From Elysia crispata (lineage: Eukaryota; Mollusca; Gastropoda; Plakobranchidae), in assembly GCA_033675545.1 (NCBI GenBank), contig JAWDGP010005105.1, positions 32,501-96,500 of the forward strand: 64,000 nucleotides of DNA, written 5' to 3'. Both the position numbers and the translations under genes were made by a program. Below, in pieces: positions 35,885-48,402 of the stretch. The notes under the pieces were generated by a model. That model made no database searches, was not told the DNA's origin, and saw only the letters and a list, made by a program, of their open reading frames with translations. The stretch's first letter is position 1. Each line of letters begins with the position of its first letter.

Positions 35885-36455
35885 TTCTTTTTCCTCCCAA
35901 AAAAAGTGGAACGAAAAAAGGGTTTAAACTGAATAAATTGAGGTAAAAAGCAAACATTATTTGCCATATATGATTTTAAAGTCTGTTTGTTTTACTTTTA
36001 ATATTTGCTGATATATATGATACTTTTAAAGAACTATTACTTTCCAGAAAAATTATAGGTGTTTTAAAATGTATATTAGACGATCTTTCATCTCTCAAAA
36101 CCAGGCCGATAAATTATTATGTCATATTTTCAATGCTGCTCAAAATGAAAATGAAAGAAATCGATAAATATGTAAAATGTATTAAAATTATCAAAAGTTG
36201 GCACTAAGATTTTCATCGCAAAAGAGGGAATTAGAGTCAAACAGGTTTACGGAAAATAAATTGTCCTTAATACTTCGTTATATGCTTGTCTACAATCATT
36301 TATGTCTAAAATATATTTAAGAACTTTAAAAAAATGATACAATTATATAAATTTGTACTCAGTTACCTTTGACCTCTCTAAAAATCATAGTGCGTTAAGT
36401 TACACCGTTAGATTTTTAACATGTCATATAATAAACATTTCTCAAGATGAAAATG

Positions 36456-36478
36456 AAAAAAAAAAAAAAAAAAAAAAA
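36456..36478 (+). repeat. Poly(A) run
   Basis: More than 20 consecutive A within one array unit. Confidence 0.95.
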
Positions 36479-37017
36479 CATTGTAAAAATGTGAATATAT
36501 GGAAATAAGCAAAAGTTTTTATCATTGTTTTCATTCCGAAAAACGGAAATGAAGAAAAAAGGGTTTAAAGAAAATAAATTGTTTTATTTCTTTGTTTCAT
36601 ATCAAACTAATATGCCCTCTTTGACTTAAAGTGTATTTCTGTCTCCTTAAAACTTTGACATATGATTGGCTAAATGTATAGATGCATAAAATATATTAAG
36701 AGATCTTTTAGAAAAATGATCAATTTTCATTAACTTTTTCTTCACATTATATAGAATTGCTTTGGTATTTTGGTTTAATCCTGGCCTATTTATTTAACCT
36801 TTAAAGGAAATAAAAAAGGGAGCACAAGAAAGTAAAAATATATTTTTTACCCCTTTGTCAGCAACTAAAATTCTGGACCGTTCATCTACTTGTCATATAT
36901 CAGAGCAATTAATTCCATTTCGCATTTTCAATTTTAAAAAAAAAATATCTAAAATATTAAGTGCGTTTTAGTATATTAAGGCTCTTGTTAGATACTTTAA
37001 AAGTTTGAATTAAATTT

Positions 37018-37187
37018 TTGTTGTTTTTTTTTTTTTTAATTTATTTTCATAGAAGACCTGTATCTCAAAGTTTGTTTTTTTTTTTTGTTTTGTTTTGTTT
37101 TGTTTGTTTGTTTTTTTGTTTGTTTGTTTTTGTTTTTTGTTTTTTTTTTTGTTTTTTGTTTTTTTGTTTTTTTTTTGGGGGGGTCCC
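37018..37187. repeat. T-rich / TTTG low-complexity tract ending in G run
   Basis: Poly(T) with G every four to eight bases, giving Phe/Val/Cys or Lys/Asn frames that are artefacts. Confidence 0.95.
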
Positions 37188-38125
37188 TTCATCTTCTTTT
37201 AGTTTTTTACTTCAACAAAATCCGTCTTTAGGCTATGCAATTTTTTTTATCTCTCGAAAGAGTTCACAAATTTTCAGCAATGATCTCTTACAAATGAGGC
37301 AGTTTGAGACCTACTTAATACATAAAGCCGCAAAGCATGAGCTTATCGTGTGGGTAATATGCACATATTCTGAATAATACTCGCTTCACTGGTCTCCAAA
37401 TGCAGCCCATTTGTAATAAAGAACATCGCAATAGTAATTCCTAGCGCAAAAAGATAATTATGCAAGTTGGTGGCTTTTACTAGGAAGAATTGCAAATTAT
37501 CAAGGCGAAATGTGTTTTAATTATACAATGTAAAAACGTATAGATAAAATATAGACGCTAAATAGAATGAAGACAAAAAAAAGTGTATGCTTTTTTAAAT
37601 GTATTAATCTTGTTAATATTTTGCAAACATGGATTACAATTTACACTTAAAGAGAGGGAGAAAGGGTTGTAGGAAAATATAAAGACAATTGCGAAAAAAA
37701 GGAAAAGAAAATTTGATTAAGACATAACTTGAAGTTCGATTTTACAATAATCAGTGGGGGTTTTTAAAATGATATATAGATTACGGTATCATTTCTTAAT
37801 GAGTAATGAGATATATTAGTTTATTAGACTTAACTGTCAATGCTGTGTGCAGCGTTGTTTTTAAAAATTTAAAGCAAGGCTTAATTTAGTGGTGTTTTCA
37901 GTGAGAAGGGTGGTTTTGTGACGTAATAATACTTTAATTTCAAATGACACGCGCTTGCTTCGGATCAGCTATAACTGCAGGCCGATGTCTTCCTCATTCA
38001 GTTTTCACTTGCTGTGACATCTTAACACAATAACTAATAATGATGTAGACACAGTCTCTAGGTTGTGGTTAATGATCTAGTAGTCGGTGTTTGTTGATTA
38101 AACTGAACTGGCATAATCTCTGTTC
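37188..38125. other. Non-coding AT-rich stretch
   Basis: No gene seen. Confidence 0.5.
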
Positions 38126-38397
<272 letters not shown>

Positions 38398-39521
38398 ACT
38401 CTCGAACATTAATGTTTGGTCTAAATTATTGGCTGCTGCATGGTAACAATGACCTGCATTTTTACTAAAAAGCCTCGCCCTGTCAACCTTCCAAGGCAAA
38501 CCAACCTTATAATTTTATTCAAATGAGTATATGAAATTTGATCAGGCTAGAACAAGAAGCAAGAATTGATATGATCCCTCCACATATACATTTTGTTTTT
38601 TGTAGGATTTTTTTTCGCTATATGGGTTTTTCTTAGTTGTTTGCAAAGAAAAAACGCTTGAACGTTTAAAAAAAAAATAAATGACGAAAAGTTGAACAAT
38701 ATAGTTTTGTGTAGAAGAAAAAAATAAGAAGAAATATCTTTGCATGTCTTTTACTCAACATTAATTTTTATAAGGGCATGCTACTAGTTAAAACAGCAAG
38801 CAAAGCATAGCATTTTTTTCACTTTCAAGACCTTTTGAAAATATCCTGGCGTTTTTTGTTTTATTTTGTTGTAAGCAAAGAGAATACGCTTGACATTTAA
38901 GGGAAAAAAATACAAATAAATGAAGAAAGATTAAAACAATATATGTGGGAGGCGTTCTTGAGTTCATAAAGTGGCTACATGGAGCTTAGAATGAGGAGAT
39001 GTTGAAGTAGGCATTAAAAAAAATCTTCAAATGCGAAGCATAACTCACCCAAGTAATAATTTATACCGAAGTTAAACGATGTAAATAATCTATAAAGATT
39101 GTTAAGGATGAATTCATTTATATTTCACCGGCGACCTAAAATTTCGTTCCAGAATAAAACAGCTTATTAACAAAGAAAAGAAATAATAATTACTATGAGA
39201 TCTGCACAAGATCCTGTGATGGTCTGTTTTCTATGAACAGCCACTTCTTTACGTATTTTTCAAGCTAAGTTAAAAAGTTCTCCTTCTTTTACATTCTTGA
39301 ATCTATAAAAGATCATGATACCCCTATACCAAAAACCCAAGGCTGCTGATTACTTTCATATTGTATTCCCACTTCTAGCAAAAGTTTCATTAGAAATAAT
39401 CTGAAATCTCTGCAATGCGGCTATGAGCTCGGTGTCACATGCATGTGAATAGTATTTTATTTTAAGCTACTTAGGTTTGAAAGTTTACAGAGGTCTTTAA
39501 ATCTTTGAAGAAGATAGCACA
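38398..39521. other. Non-coding AT-rich stretch
   Basis: No gene seen. Confidence 0.5.

Positions 39522-39605
<84 letters not shown>
39522..39605. repeat. (GT)n(AT)n microsatellite
   Basis: About ten GT units followed by about 31 AT units. Confidence 0.98.
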
Positions 39606-39607
<2 letters not shown>

Positions 39608-41195
39608 CTGTAGGCAATATTTAACTCCAATTTTCCGTCGCAATAAACTTAGTAGCTGCATAATCTTCACATCTAAAATTGTTAAACAGTTAATTTTTAT
39701 TATGCATTAGGGTTCATTGTATTTTCAAACACAACCTAAAGTATTAATTTTGTTTTATTTTCAATTAGGAATCTTCCACCTTATAGTTCAACCAAGATCA
39801 GAGTTTGTGCAAGTCATCTTTATGTAGGCCTAGATATAGGTTGCGTGAATTTGTTGGGCGAAAAGCTGGCTTGGACTTTGTTTCGGAGTAACAGGATCTA
39901 AAATTAAAGCTGAATATATTTCAAACCGTCTGTATTCTTATATCAATCCACTCATCAACTCATGTAATGGTGTGATTTCCGTGATGATAATATAGCAGCA
40001 GCTTTTCACATTGGCATTTCACAATCAAAATCAACAAAAGACCTCGATTCTAGCTATTTTTCATCCTGAGTTTTGTATAGCTGGTATTAATATCAATATT
40101 TTTAAAAAACGACAAATTCCAGAATCCGGCTCAAGATTTAGCTCTCAATCAACAGAGAGTTTTCAGGAAACTTTACACAACATTCTGAAAACGTCATTAT
40201 TTCGGTGCTGCGATAAATCGAAAGTAAAATTTGGTTATCTAATGTTATGATGTTCTGTTGCGGAACTCATTATACTCATACCAGCTTCAAGTTCATTTTT
40301 ATAATACCCTTTAAATGGTATTGATGGACACTATCTACTCACAGCTAGTTAGGAGAGCTACTTATTTTAATAACCAATACTCACAATCATGATTTTGCCT
40401 TACAATTCGCCTCTTAGACTGATTTGTATGGATTCCCATGTAGTAGGATCCAATGTTAATTTATTTCTATGGATCAAAAGAGCCAATAGAAAATGCGATA
40501 TCTCATAAAAAATATGCTAAGCTCTGTTAAAGTTTTGCTAACACGCGAAGCAACCGCGTCTGCACTGATGAATCTTGACCGTTCAAATACATTGAAGAAA
40601 ATATCAATATTCAGAAAAAAAATAGTTATATAAAGACGCGAATCGAATGTGAAAAGAAGTTATTAACAGTTATTGTTAAATGTGTAGGGATTTTAGAATA
40701 CATTATAACACATACTAAAACTAATGCCTTACAATCGTGGGAATATTATTTAAAATTTAAAAATATTAGCTGATATACAACAAAATAGTACTATAAATAC
40801 TTCTACTGCACACAGCCCATGACTTTTAACTAGTTGCCGTATCATTACCCCTCCATTGGATGGCATTGTGCGTCTAGATAGATCTAGATGTGTCTGTTCT
40901 TTATAAGTGTGATTTCTAGCACTCTATTCTCTCCAGCCTAACCAATCGTAAACTTTAATGCAGGTCAGCTATGAAGTTTATAGATGAAATTTTAGAGCTT
41001 TGTTCTTCATTTCACCATCATCTGTTTTGATAAATGAAGATAATCTGTAGGTATGAATACTAAAAAAAAGGTAGCAACTGCTACCAAGTGGAGCGATTGC
41101 ACTGTGATTTGAACGGACCTCCTTAGGTTTCAACCCTGTAAGCATATGCGGCGATGCTCCTTGTGCTTTAGTCATCTCTTCATTTCAACTTGGTA
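39606..41195. other. Non-coding stretch
   Basis: A 79-codon plus-strand frame at 40011-40250 looks less biased than its surroundings but matches nothing I know. Confidence 0.4.
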
Positions 41196-41254
41196 GTTTA
41201 AACAATGGAGCCATAAATAACTAACCGTTTTCTTAATACCTCCATTGTTTAAAC
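41196..41254. repeat. Perfect 15-bp inverted repeat (hairpin), 29-nt loop
   Basis: GTTTAAACAATGGAG (41196-41210) and its exact complement CTCCATTGTTTAAAC (41240-41254). Each arm contains the 8-bp palindrome GTTTAAAC. No target-site duplication is evident next to the arms. Confidence 0.85.
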
Positions 41255-41621
41255 AGAAGGTCAGTGGGTGGGTAGGCGGTATCACCTTTTCAGACATGCT
41301 ATGCGTGGATGTGCTGAAGAATATTTAAATGCATTTTGAACGATTTATATCAAACTAGCAAAAAATGATGGGGAAAACAATCAAAAGATCAGTGCATCCT
41401 AATGATAGCCGAGAATAGATTTCCAATGCTTTCAATAGATTAAATTATGTTATCTAAACATTGTTGTTTCTCTCTCTTTGTTTTTGCATTCTCTCTCTTT
41501 ACTCCAGATCATGAGCTAAATTTTCTTTTTAAGTTGAGACTGGTTTGTATTGAGATGTTGAATTAGGACATTACATGAGGTTTTTCTTTCTTTTATAATG
41601 GAATCCTTTAATTCTATCGTT

Positions 41622-41697
41622 TTTGTTTTTTGTTTTTTTTTGTTTTTTGTTGGTTTTTTTTTTTTTTTTTTTGTTGGGTTTTTTTTTTTTTTTTTAC
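41622..41697. repeat. Poly(T)/TTTTG tract
   Basis: T runs interrupted by single or triple G. Confidence 0.95.
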
Positions 41698-41776
41698 AAG
41701 AAAAAGTGTTTGTGTGTGTGAGGCAGTCAACCTGTTTATTCTCTGGTCATTGGTTGTCATGGCGGCTGTCTCAGAG

Positions 41777-41779
<3 letters not shown>

Positions 41780-41845
<66 letters not shown>
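41780..41845. repeat. (GA)n microsatellite
   Basis: About 33 GA units. Confidence 0.98.
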
Positions 41846-41850
<5 letters not shown>

Positions 41851-43399
41851 AGAGGGAAATTTTCCCAATTGACAGAAGGTGATTTTTATTTAACTACAGA
41901 GAACCTCTTGTGTGTGTTGTGTGTCTTGAAATACATGAACAGTAACAACCCTAGCCAAACCGAAAGTCTGTAACCAACGCACTTTCTATTTAAAATGGGA
42001 TTGTCGTTTGCTTTATTTTAATTAATTTTTTTTTTACCTTTAAATCTTTAACCCTCTAAGATGAATAAAGTTCAGATTTTTTTTGATAAGTATAAATGAA
42101 AAATGTCCCAGACTAAAGCGAAAGGTAGGAAAAATAGTACCTTCTAGGAGAAATTTGTTTCATTTGGGAAAAAAACAACCGTCCAAAATCTTCCCTTTTC
42201 AACTTAATCAGTAGGGTTTTGTTTGAACTATTAGTAATCAGTATTTGATTGACTAACATTGAATTTGTTTAACTATTTTTAATGTTTGTTTTGCTAGCAT
42301 GAAGATTCATTTATTCGTTTAAGCATTAGTTAGAGTACACAGGCGTGCGTGTGTAAGATTGTTGGTATGGTTGTTGATATCCCTGTAAGAAACCTTTAAC
42401 CTTCAGTGATTTTCGTTCGAGAGCGGCTTTTTGCGTAAACACAATTTGGTATGTAGTTAGCGGAGTTTAAAGTTGGTTGCTCATTGCAGTTTATATTAGT
42501 AGTAGTAGAATTTGTGTTTAATCTCATATCAAGTTATTAATTTAATTCATGACCTGGTCCCAATCCATGGGATTCGTTTGACTAGGACTTGAAGACTTCC
42601 GATGCTCTGCGTTTGTGGGATTAGCCGGAAGTGGATTTTTTGAAGCGGTACTATCAAATTATTTATTTATTTATTTTTTATCCATCTGCCTTTAGTAAGT
42701 TTCATTACTCCCTAAACTCCCAAATCCTAAATCTATTGGAATTAATATTGATTTACGATAAATTTCTTTACTCCTTAATTCATATTTAGCGTGTGCTTGA
42801 TTAGATCCGCTGAAGTCAGGAGATGGAGAGTTATCCTCTGGTAAGAGCATCCAGGGTACAAATCGCTGTAGAGGCGAAATTTCAGTGCTCTCCGGCTCGT
42901 CTGCTACTCAGCACTTTGATGAGTTTAGACAAGGTCTTCTATAATTATAGTTACTGTAACAGATGGCGTTGTTTTAGATCAATCAATATATGCAACCAAC
43001 CTGAAGGGCGTGGCTTTTCTAATTCAAATTATTTCTCAACATGTACATACTACTACCGGAACAGGCGGCAATGATAATTATATTGCTCTTGATCTAACAA
43101 TAGAGAACAAACGTTTCTCACTCGTTAATTTGTGTGCTTCCAGTTGAGACTCTCCCTTATTTTTTTTATTCTTATTTTTGGGTTAAAAACCACTCTGAAA
43201 TTGAAAAAAAATTACGTTGCAGAAAAAACTTGGTCGTGGTCGCACACAAATGAGGTGTTTATATATCTTTTCTGTGCCTGACACATTTTTGGAACTCACA
43301 AGAGGAGAAACAATTTTACCTGGCTATAAACTCAAAATTATGCTTTGATAAAGACAAAAGGTGGCGAAGAGTTTGGGGAGTTAAATAACTCATTCCTGA
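41846..43399. other. Non-coding stretch
   Basis: AT-rich with a TTTA run near 42660. An 83-codon frame at 42823-43074 in a slightly GC-richer patch is unassigned. Confidence 0.4.
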
Positions 43400-43612
43400 A
43401 AGATCTTGCCTTTGCTGGTCCGAGTTAATGATGCTTTATTAAAAGTGAAAATACAGAATATGCCAGCGTCTTGTGATTATGAACTGATAGTTGAAATCAA
43501 TAGACAAAGAAACTATGGAAACACACTGCTTATTACGTTGAAAGAAGCCGGTACGGTTTCAAACAAAATCAAGAATGACAAAAAAGCCCAGGAAGCGTTA
43601 TCTTCACAGTAA
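43400..43612 (+). pseudogene. Coding-like relic, possibly a laminin IV type B segment
   Basis: The frame is open from just after a TGA (43397-43399) to a TAA at 43610-43612, about 70 codons with varied codon use. It reads VNDALLKVKIQNMPASCDYE, then LIVEINRQ and NTLLITLKEAG. This resembles the laminin beta-chain domain IV pattern, in which a beta strand is followed by N-I/M-P-x-S-x-D-Y-E/D-hydrophobic and about 15 residues later by a V.ITL..PG-like strand. The match is from memory of the family and covers only about 45 residues; no neighbouring laminin exon was found and no clean splice sites frame it. It may equally be a chance open frame or an exon of something else. Confidence 0.25.
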
Positions 43613-44075
43613 ATTCCTTCATATTTTTTCTGGAAAGATTTGTGTGTTTTCCTTGTGATGTCTATAAATTGTGGCTTCCAAACTCGAAAGCTATCAACAA
43701 TTCAGACTCAAGGCCTGAAAACATGCATACTAAAAGGGCAAAAATACAAAAAGTATCTAAAAATTTTGAAACCAATTATATCGCTCAACGATGCATACCA
43801 GATTTCCTCTTCATGCAAAGCAAATGAAATTAGAAAAGCACCTCCAAATATCATATCGGAAGATCAATAAGTGCTTATGAGTCATTGATTCGTTGGTGAC
43901 AATGTGCCGTTGATGTATGATGTAAACTATGAGAAATTCATGAAAAAGTTCTATACATTGCTTTCTAAGAGCCTTTCAATTCGCTCTAATGGGCCTTTTT
44001 AAAACAATGCAATTTTGTGACATTTTTGGCCAAAATGTGATTGGCAAAATAAAAACACTGTACAATGGAATTAAA
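43613..44075. other. Non-coding stretch before the tandem array
   Basis: AT-rich; a 76-codon frame (43640-43870) is unassigned. Confidence 0.4.
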
Positions 44076-44634
44076 GCCAGTGCTCTCTTTAACAACTGGC
44101 CTTCACTTTGATTTCGTAACGCCCGCACTGTTGCCGGAGAGATCCAGTGTCATCAGCCAGTGCTCTCTTTAACAACTGGCCTTCACTTTGATTTCGTAAC
44201 GCCCGCACTGTTGCCGGAGAGATCCAGTGTCATCAGCCAGTGCTCTCTTTAACAACTGGCCTTCACTTTGATTTCGTAACGCCCGCACTGTTGCCGGAGA
44301 GATCCAGTGTCATCAGCCAGTGCTCTCTTTAACAACTGGCCTTCACTTTGATTTCGTAACGCCCGCACTGTTGCCGGAGAGATCCAGTGTCATCAGCCAG
44401 TGCTCTCTTTAACAACTGGCCTTCACTTTGATTTCGTGACGCCCGCACTGTTGCCGGAGAGATCCAGTGTCATCAGCCAGTGCTCTCTTTAACAACTGGC
44501 CTTCACTTTGATTTCGTAACGCCCGCACTGTTGCCGGAGAGATCCAGTGTCATCAGCCAGTGCTCTCTTTAACAACTGGCCTTCACTTTGATTTCGTGAC
44601 GCCCGCACTGTTGCCGGAGAGATCCAGTGTCATC
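44076..44634. repeat. 80-bp tandem repeat, seven near-identical units
   Basis: Units start at 44076, 44156, 44236, 44316, 44396, 44476 and 44556. The only variation I see is A to G in CGTAACGCC in units 5 and 7. Each unit is GC-richer than the flanks, has several CpG (CGTAACG, CCCGC, GCCGG) and a GCCAG...CTGGC hairpin of 5-6 bp at its start. 80 is not a multiple of 3, so it is not a coding repeat. The right flank (near 44649-44668) contains a CCGGTAGAGAGATCCA word like a decayed partial unit. Confidence 0.98.
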
Positions 44635-44734
44635 GCAATTGTTTATTACCGGTAGAGAGATCCATGCACACTTCATTTGCCAAAATAATTATGTTAAAAT
44701 ACACAAAATACTGAGGTGTAAGTAACTGTTAAAG

Positions 44735-45240
44735 ATAATTCAATTTGCAAATGATACGCCTGTATTTTTTTTTGGATGGCACAAAGATTTCTTTCGTCCC
44801 ATGCATAGTTATGATCGTTACGTCCAATAAGTATTCTGGGCTTCATTTGAATGCCGTCGAAGCCAAGGTTATTTGGTCTAGGACAACTCCTCCCACAGAA
44901 ATAAAGTATTTGAAGGATAGAGATTTGAGTGGAACATGGCGCACTTTATACTTCTCGGAATCACTTTTACAATTAACATAGAAAACACAATTGATAACAC
45001 CCTCAAGCTGCATATAACTAAAATGAGGAATAGAATAGGTCAATGGTCGAAAAGCGATTTGGCATTGTTTGGGATAGATGCAGTTTTTAAATATTTAGTG
45101 TTGTCAAGTATCGCCCATGTTCTAACGTCACCCCCCATCACTTCGGCAAAATGAATAAAGGGTTAGAGGAAGTGTTCTTCTCTTTTCTTTGGAATAGATA
45201 ACCACACCCTATAACAAGAAGTAAAGCGAATTAAATATGG
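44735..45240 (+). pseudogene. L1/Tx1-like LINE reverse-transcriptase relic
   Basis: Across shifting frames one reads ANDTPVFF (decayed catalytic FADD-type box), KYSGLHLNAVEAKVIW, LGITFTINIEN, a helix ending GQWSKSDLALFG, and VLSSIAHVLTSPPI followed by VFFSFLWN. That is the thumb and connection order of L1/Tx1-type LINE RTs (family knowledge). Several frameshifts and stops and the loss of one catalytic Asp show long decay. Weaker traces may extend rightward past 45240. Confidence 0.7.
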
Positions 45241-46179
45241 TTAATCTAGCGAAACGAAAATTTGTAAGTGCTTTATAAGTGGCTTAGAGTAAAAAAAAAA
45301 TTTACACGACATAAAGCTGAAATGGCATATTTAACTATGCGGTTCTTAAAGATATATAATGCATATAAAACATTTTGGGTTTAAGTTCAATCAAAAATTA
45401 CAGACTATGCGTAAAAACCAGTTCTTTTGCGAAGTAACGAAAGCCTAAAATGAGAACTCTTTACAATTTCAAGGTAGAAAAACTCGGTTTTCCCAATACC
45501 ATATAGTCGGAAAATATTGATCACCAATGAGGTGATAAATCACAGTGTTTTTATCGGAAAGAAAATGTTTTACATAGGCCTACATATTGTTTGAATAAGG
45601 AAATAATAAATTCTTAAGTTTAAGGCAGTTCAAAGTATAATATCAAGTTGATTATTCTCACATATATTGATCACCTAAGGGTAATTGAGATATACAAGAT
45701 TTCCTTCAGAAATGTTTTGACCGATTCTACTTAAGCAAACCAAAACCTTATGATTTTTGGGTTAGAGACAAACTCAGTCACGGGTGGAGTCATGAGTATT
45801 ATTATTTTGTTGGTGAAAGCTTATATGTGCATAAACAAAATAAAACAATCCAATTCAAAATTAAGCACGTATTATCATATCGTCTCCAAACGCTATTTGC
45901 TATTAGAGAGTAAGACATAAGTCGAGAAAAAGATAACTTTTTTTTAATTTTCGTTATTAAGACACAAAATGTTACATGAATACTGAACGCTATTAATTAG
46001 ATTCACCTAATTAATATGTTTATTTTTTTTCTTTTACACTTATGTTATAGCTTTGGCACGGTGAAATGGTGGTAATGTCTAATTAGCTACATAATAGCAT
46101 ACAATAATTAGCCTCAATAATTAAATAAAGAGAGGGGGAAGGGGGGAGAGATTAAAATTGCTTTTTAGCCCAATCATCA
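45241..46179. other. AT-rich stretch, perhaps further decayed LINE
   Basis: No open frame of note. Fragments near 45250-45400 could continue the relic on the left. Confidence 0.4.
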
Positions 46180-46193
46180 TGGAATGGAATATA

Positions 46194-47906
46194 GTAGTCA
46201 GTCAGGTAGCATGTCCCTTGTGGCACGTCGCGTCTATGACAGCCTCCCTGTACGCCGTTCGATCCTGGGCAATGCGTTCAGCTCGTGTGATAGTGGTCTT
46301 CATCCTTTCCGTGATGTCTTGGCTCCATCTTCTTCTTGGGCGACCCCTTTTTCTTTTTCCTTGCACTTGTCCTTCCAATATCTCTTTCTCGAGCCTTTCA
46401 TGTCTCTTCACATGGCCAAAATACTTTAGTTTTCTCTTAATGATGGTGGAGAGGAGCCACCCCTCTTTAATATTGAGTTCTTGCAATATGGAGTAGTTTG
46501 TTCTTTTTTCTGTCCATGGCACCCTCAGGATTTTCCTGTAGCATTGGAGCTCAAAAGCATTTATTTTTCTTTCAGATGTTTTATTTATAGTCCATGATTC
46601 GCAACCATATGTAGCATTAGGGAATATCAGAGCTCTCAGGAATCTGATCTTGGTGTTTTTATCAGTGCCATGCCATAATTTTCTCATTTGACGTGTTTTT
46701 TGAAGAGCGATTGGCATTCGTCTTTGTATTTCTTTATTTATGTCACCATTGTTGGAGATAATGGAGTCCAGGTATTCAAATTCTTCAATTTCTTCTATCG
46801 TGTCGTTTTCTATTTTAATGTCTATTTTCGTTTGGGTTTTGTCAGTTTTCATAATTTTTGTTTTTTTTTGCATTGAGAAATAAGTTTTGCTCTTCGCTGT
46901 AAGTTTTAACTGATCTGATAATTTCTTTTAGACCGCCATGAGTTGTTGATAGTAGAACAGTGTCGTCTGCATACCTTAGTTCAGGGTATTTCCTGCCTCC
47001 TACGTTGAAACTACTGAAAAAATCAGTCCTTGTTGTCAGGGTCCCGGTACCGCTGTGGGTCATGTCTAACTCTCCTCATTATATTTTCTGCGTATACGTT
47101 GAAGAGGTAAGGTGAAAGAATACACCCCTGTCGTACGCCTTTTCCTACACTAAACCAGTCCGATGTTTCTCCATCAATCCTTACAGCTGCCTCTTGATCT
47201 TTATATAGATTTTCCAATAACCTGACTAGGTGTGGGACAAAGCCCATGTCATTCATGATTTTCCACATGGTGGTATGTTTCACACAGTCAAATGCTTTGG
47301 AGTAATCGATAAAGCATGCGAAAAGGTCTTGATTATATTCTCTGCATTTCTCAAATATGTTTCGAGAGTTAAAAATGTGGTCCCTAGTTCCCCGGTTTCG
47401 TCTAAATCCTGCTTGAACGATGCTGACTTCCGATTCAATTTTGTGTTCTAATCCTTTCTGAATAATCTTTTACAGTATTTTGCTTGCATTGTTGATAAGG
47501 GCAATTGTTCTGTAGTTGCTGCATAGTTTTAAATTCCCTTTCTTTGGCAGTGTGATATAGATTGATTGTTTCCATGCTTTTGGCCAGCTTCCTGTTTTCC
47601 ATATTTTTAAGATCAGCCTGTGGTATAACTGGATGCTTTCCACCCCTCCCTCTTTTATCAGTTCTATGGGGACTTCATCATTTCCTGGTGATTTTCCATT
47701 GCTAATCTGTTTAAGTGCCTACCTGACTTCATCAATCAATGGCTTTGGCTCAGTCTCCATGTCTGTTATTGTTGTGTCTGGAGTCTGTTCTGCTTTGTAC
47801 ATTTCACTGCAGTATTCCCTCCATCTACCTAAAATCTCTATATTTTCCGTAAGTACTTTTCCGGTCTTGTCTTTGATGGCTTTGGGTGCTGGTTTTAATA
47901 CGGTTG
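46194..47906 (-). mobile_element. 5'-truncated RTE-like LINE with 14-bp TSD
   Basis: A 1713-bp minus-strand insertion is flanked by the 14-bp direct repeat TGGAATGGAATATA (46180-46193 and 47907-47920), the product of target-primed reverse transcription. It holds the RT and C-terminal domain but no endonuclease. It lies directly beside the long (CT)n block at 47966. Confidence 0.9.
46202..47905 (-). pseudogene. RTE-like LINE reverse transcriptase, disrupted
   Basis: In minus-strand order it reads the pre-RT region (GNDEVPIELIKEGG), an in-frame TAG before it near 47720, LPKKGNLK, NYRTIALINN, another stop, QAGFRRNRGTRDHIF, FIDYSKAFDCV (catalytic Asp), GVRQGCILSPYLFNVYAE, RYADDTVLLS (catalytic box), a frameshift near 46850, then the thumb. 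The C-terminal region ends with LKYFGHVKRHERLEKEILEG and GKRKRGRPRRRW, the typical RTE-type tail, and stops at 46202-46204. At least two stops and two frameshifts make it non-functional. Confidence 0.92.
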
Positions 47907-47963
47907 TGGAATGGAATATATGTGCCTGAATAACCTAAATTTAAGATTTCCTCTCTTTTTTGT

Positions 47964-48402
<439 letters not shown>

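Noticed and set aside
44076..44634. CRISPR-like array
   Set aside because: Units are directly adjacent with no unique spacers and the context is an animal genome; it is a minisatellite.
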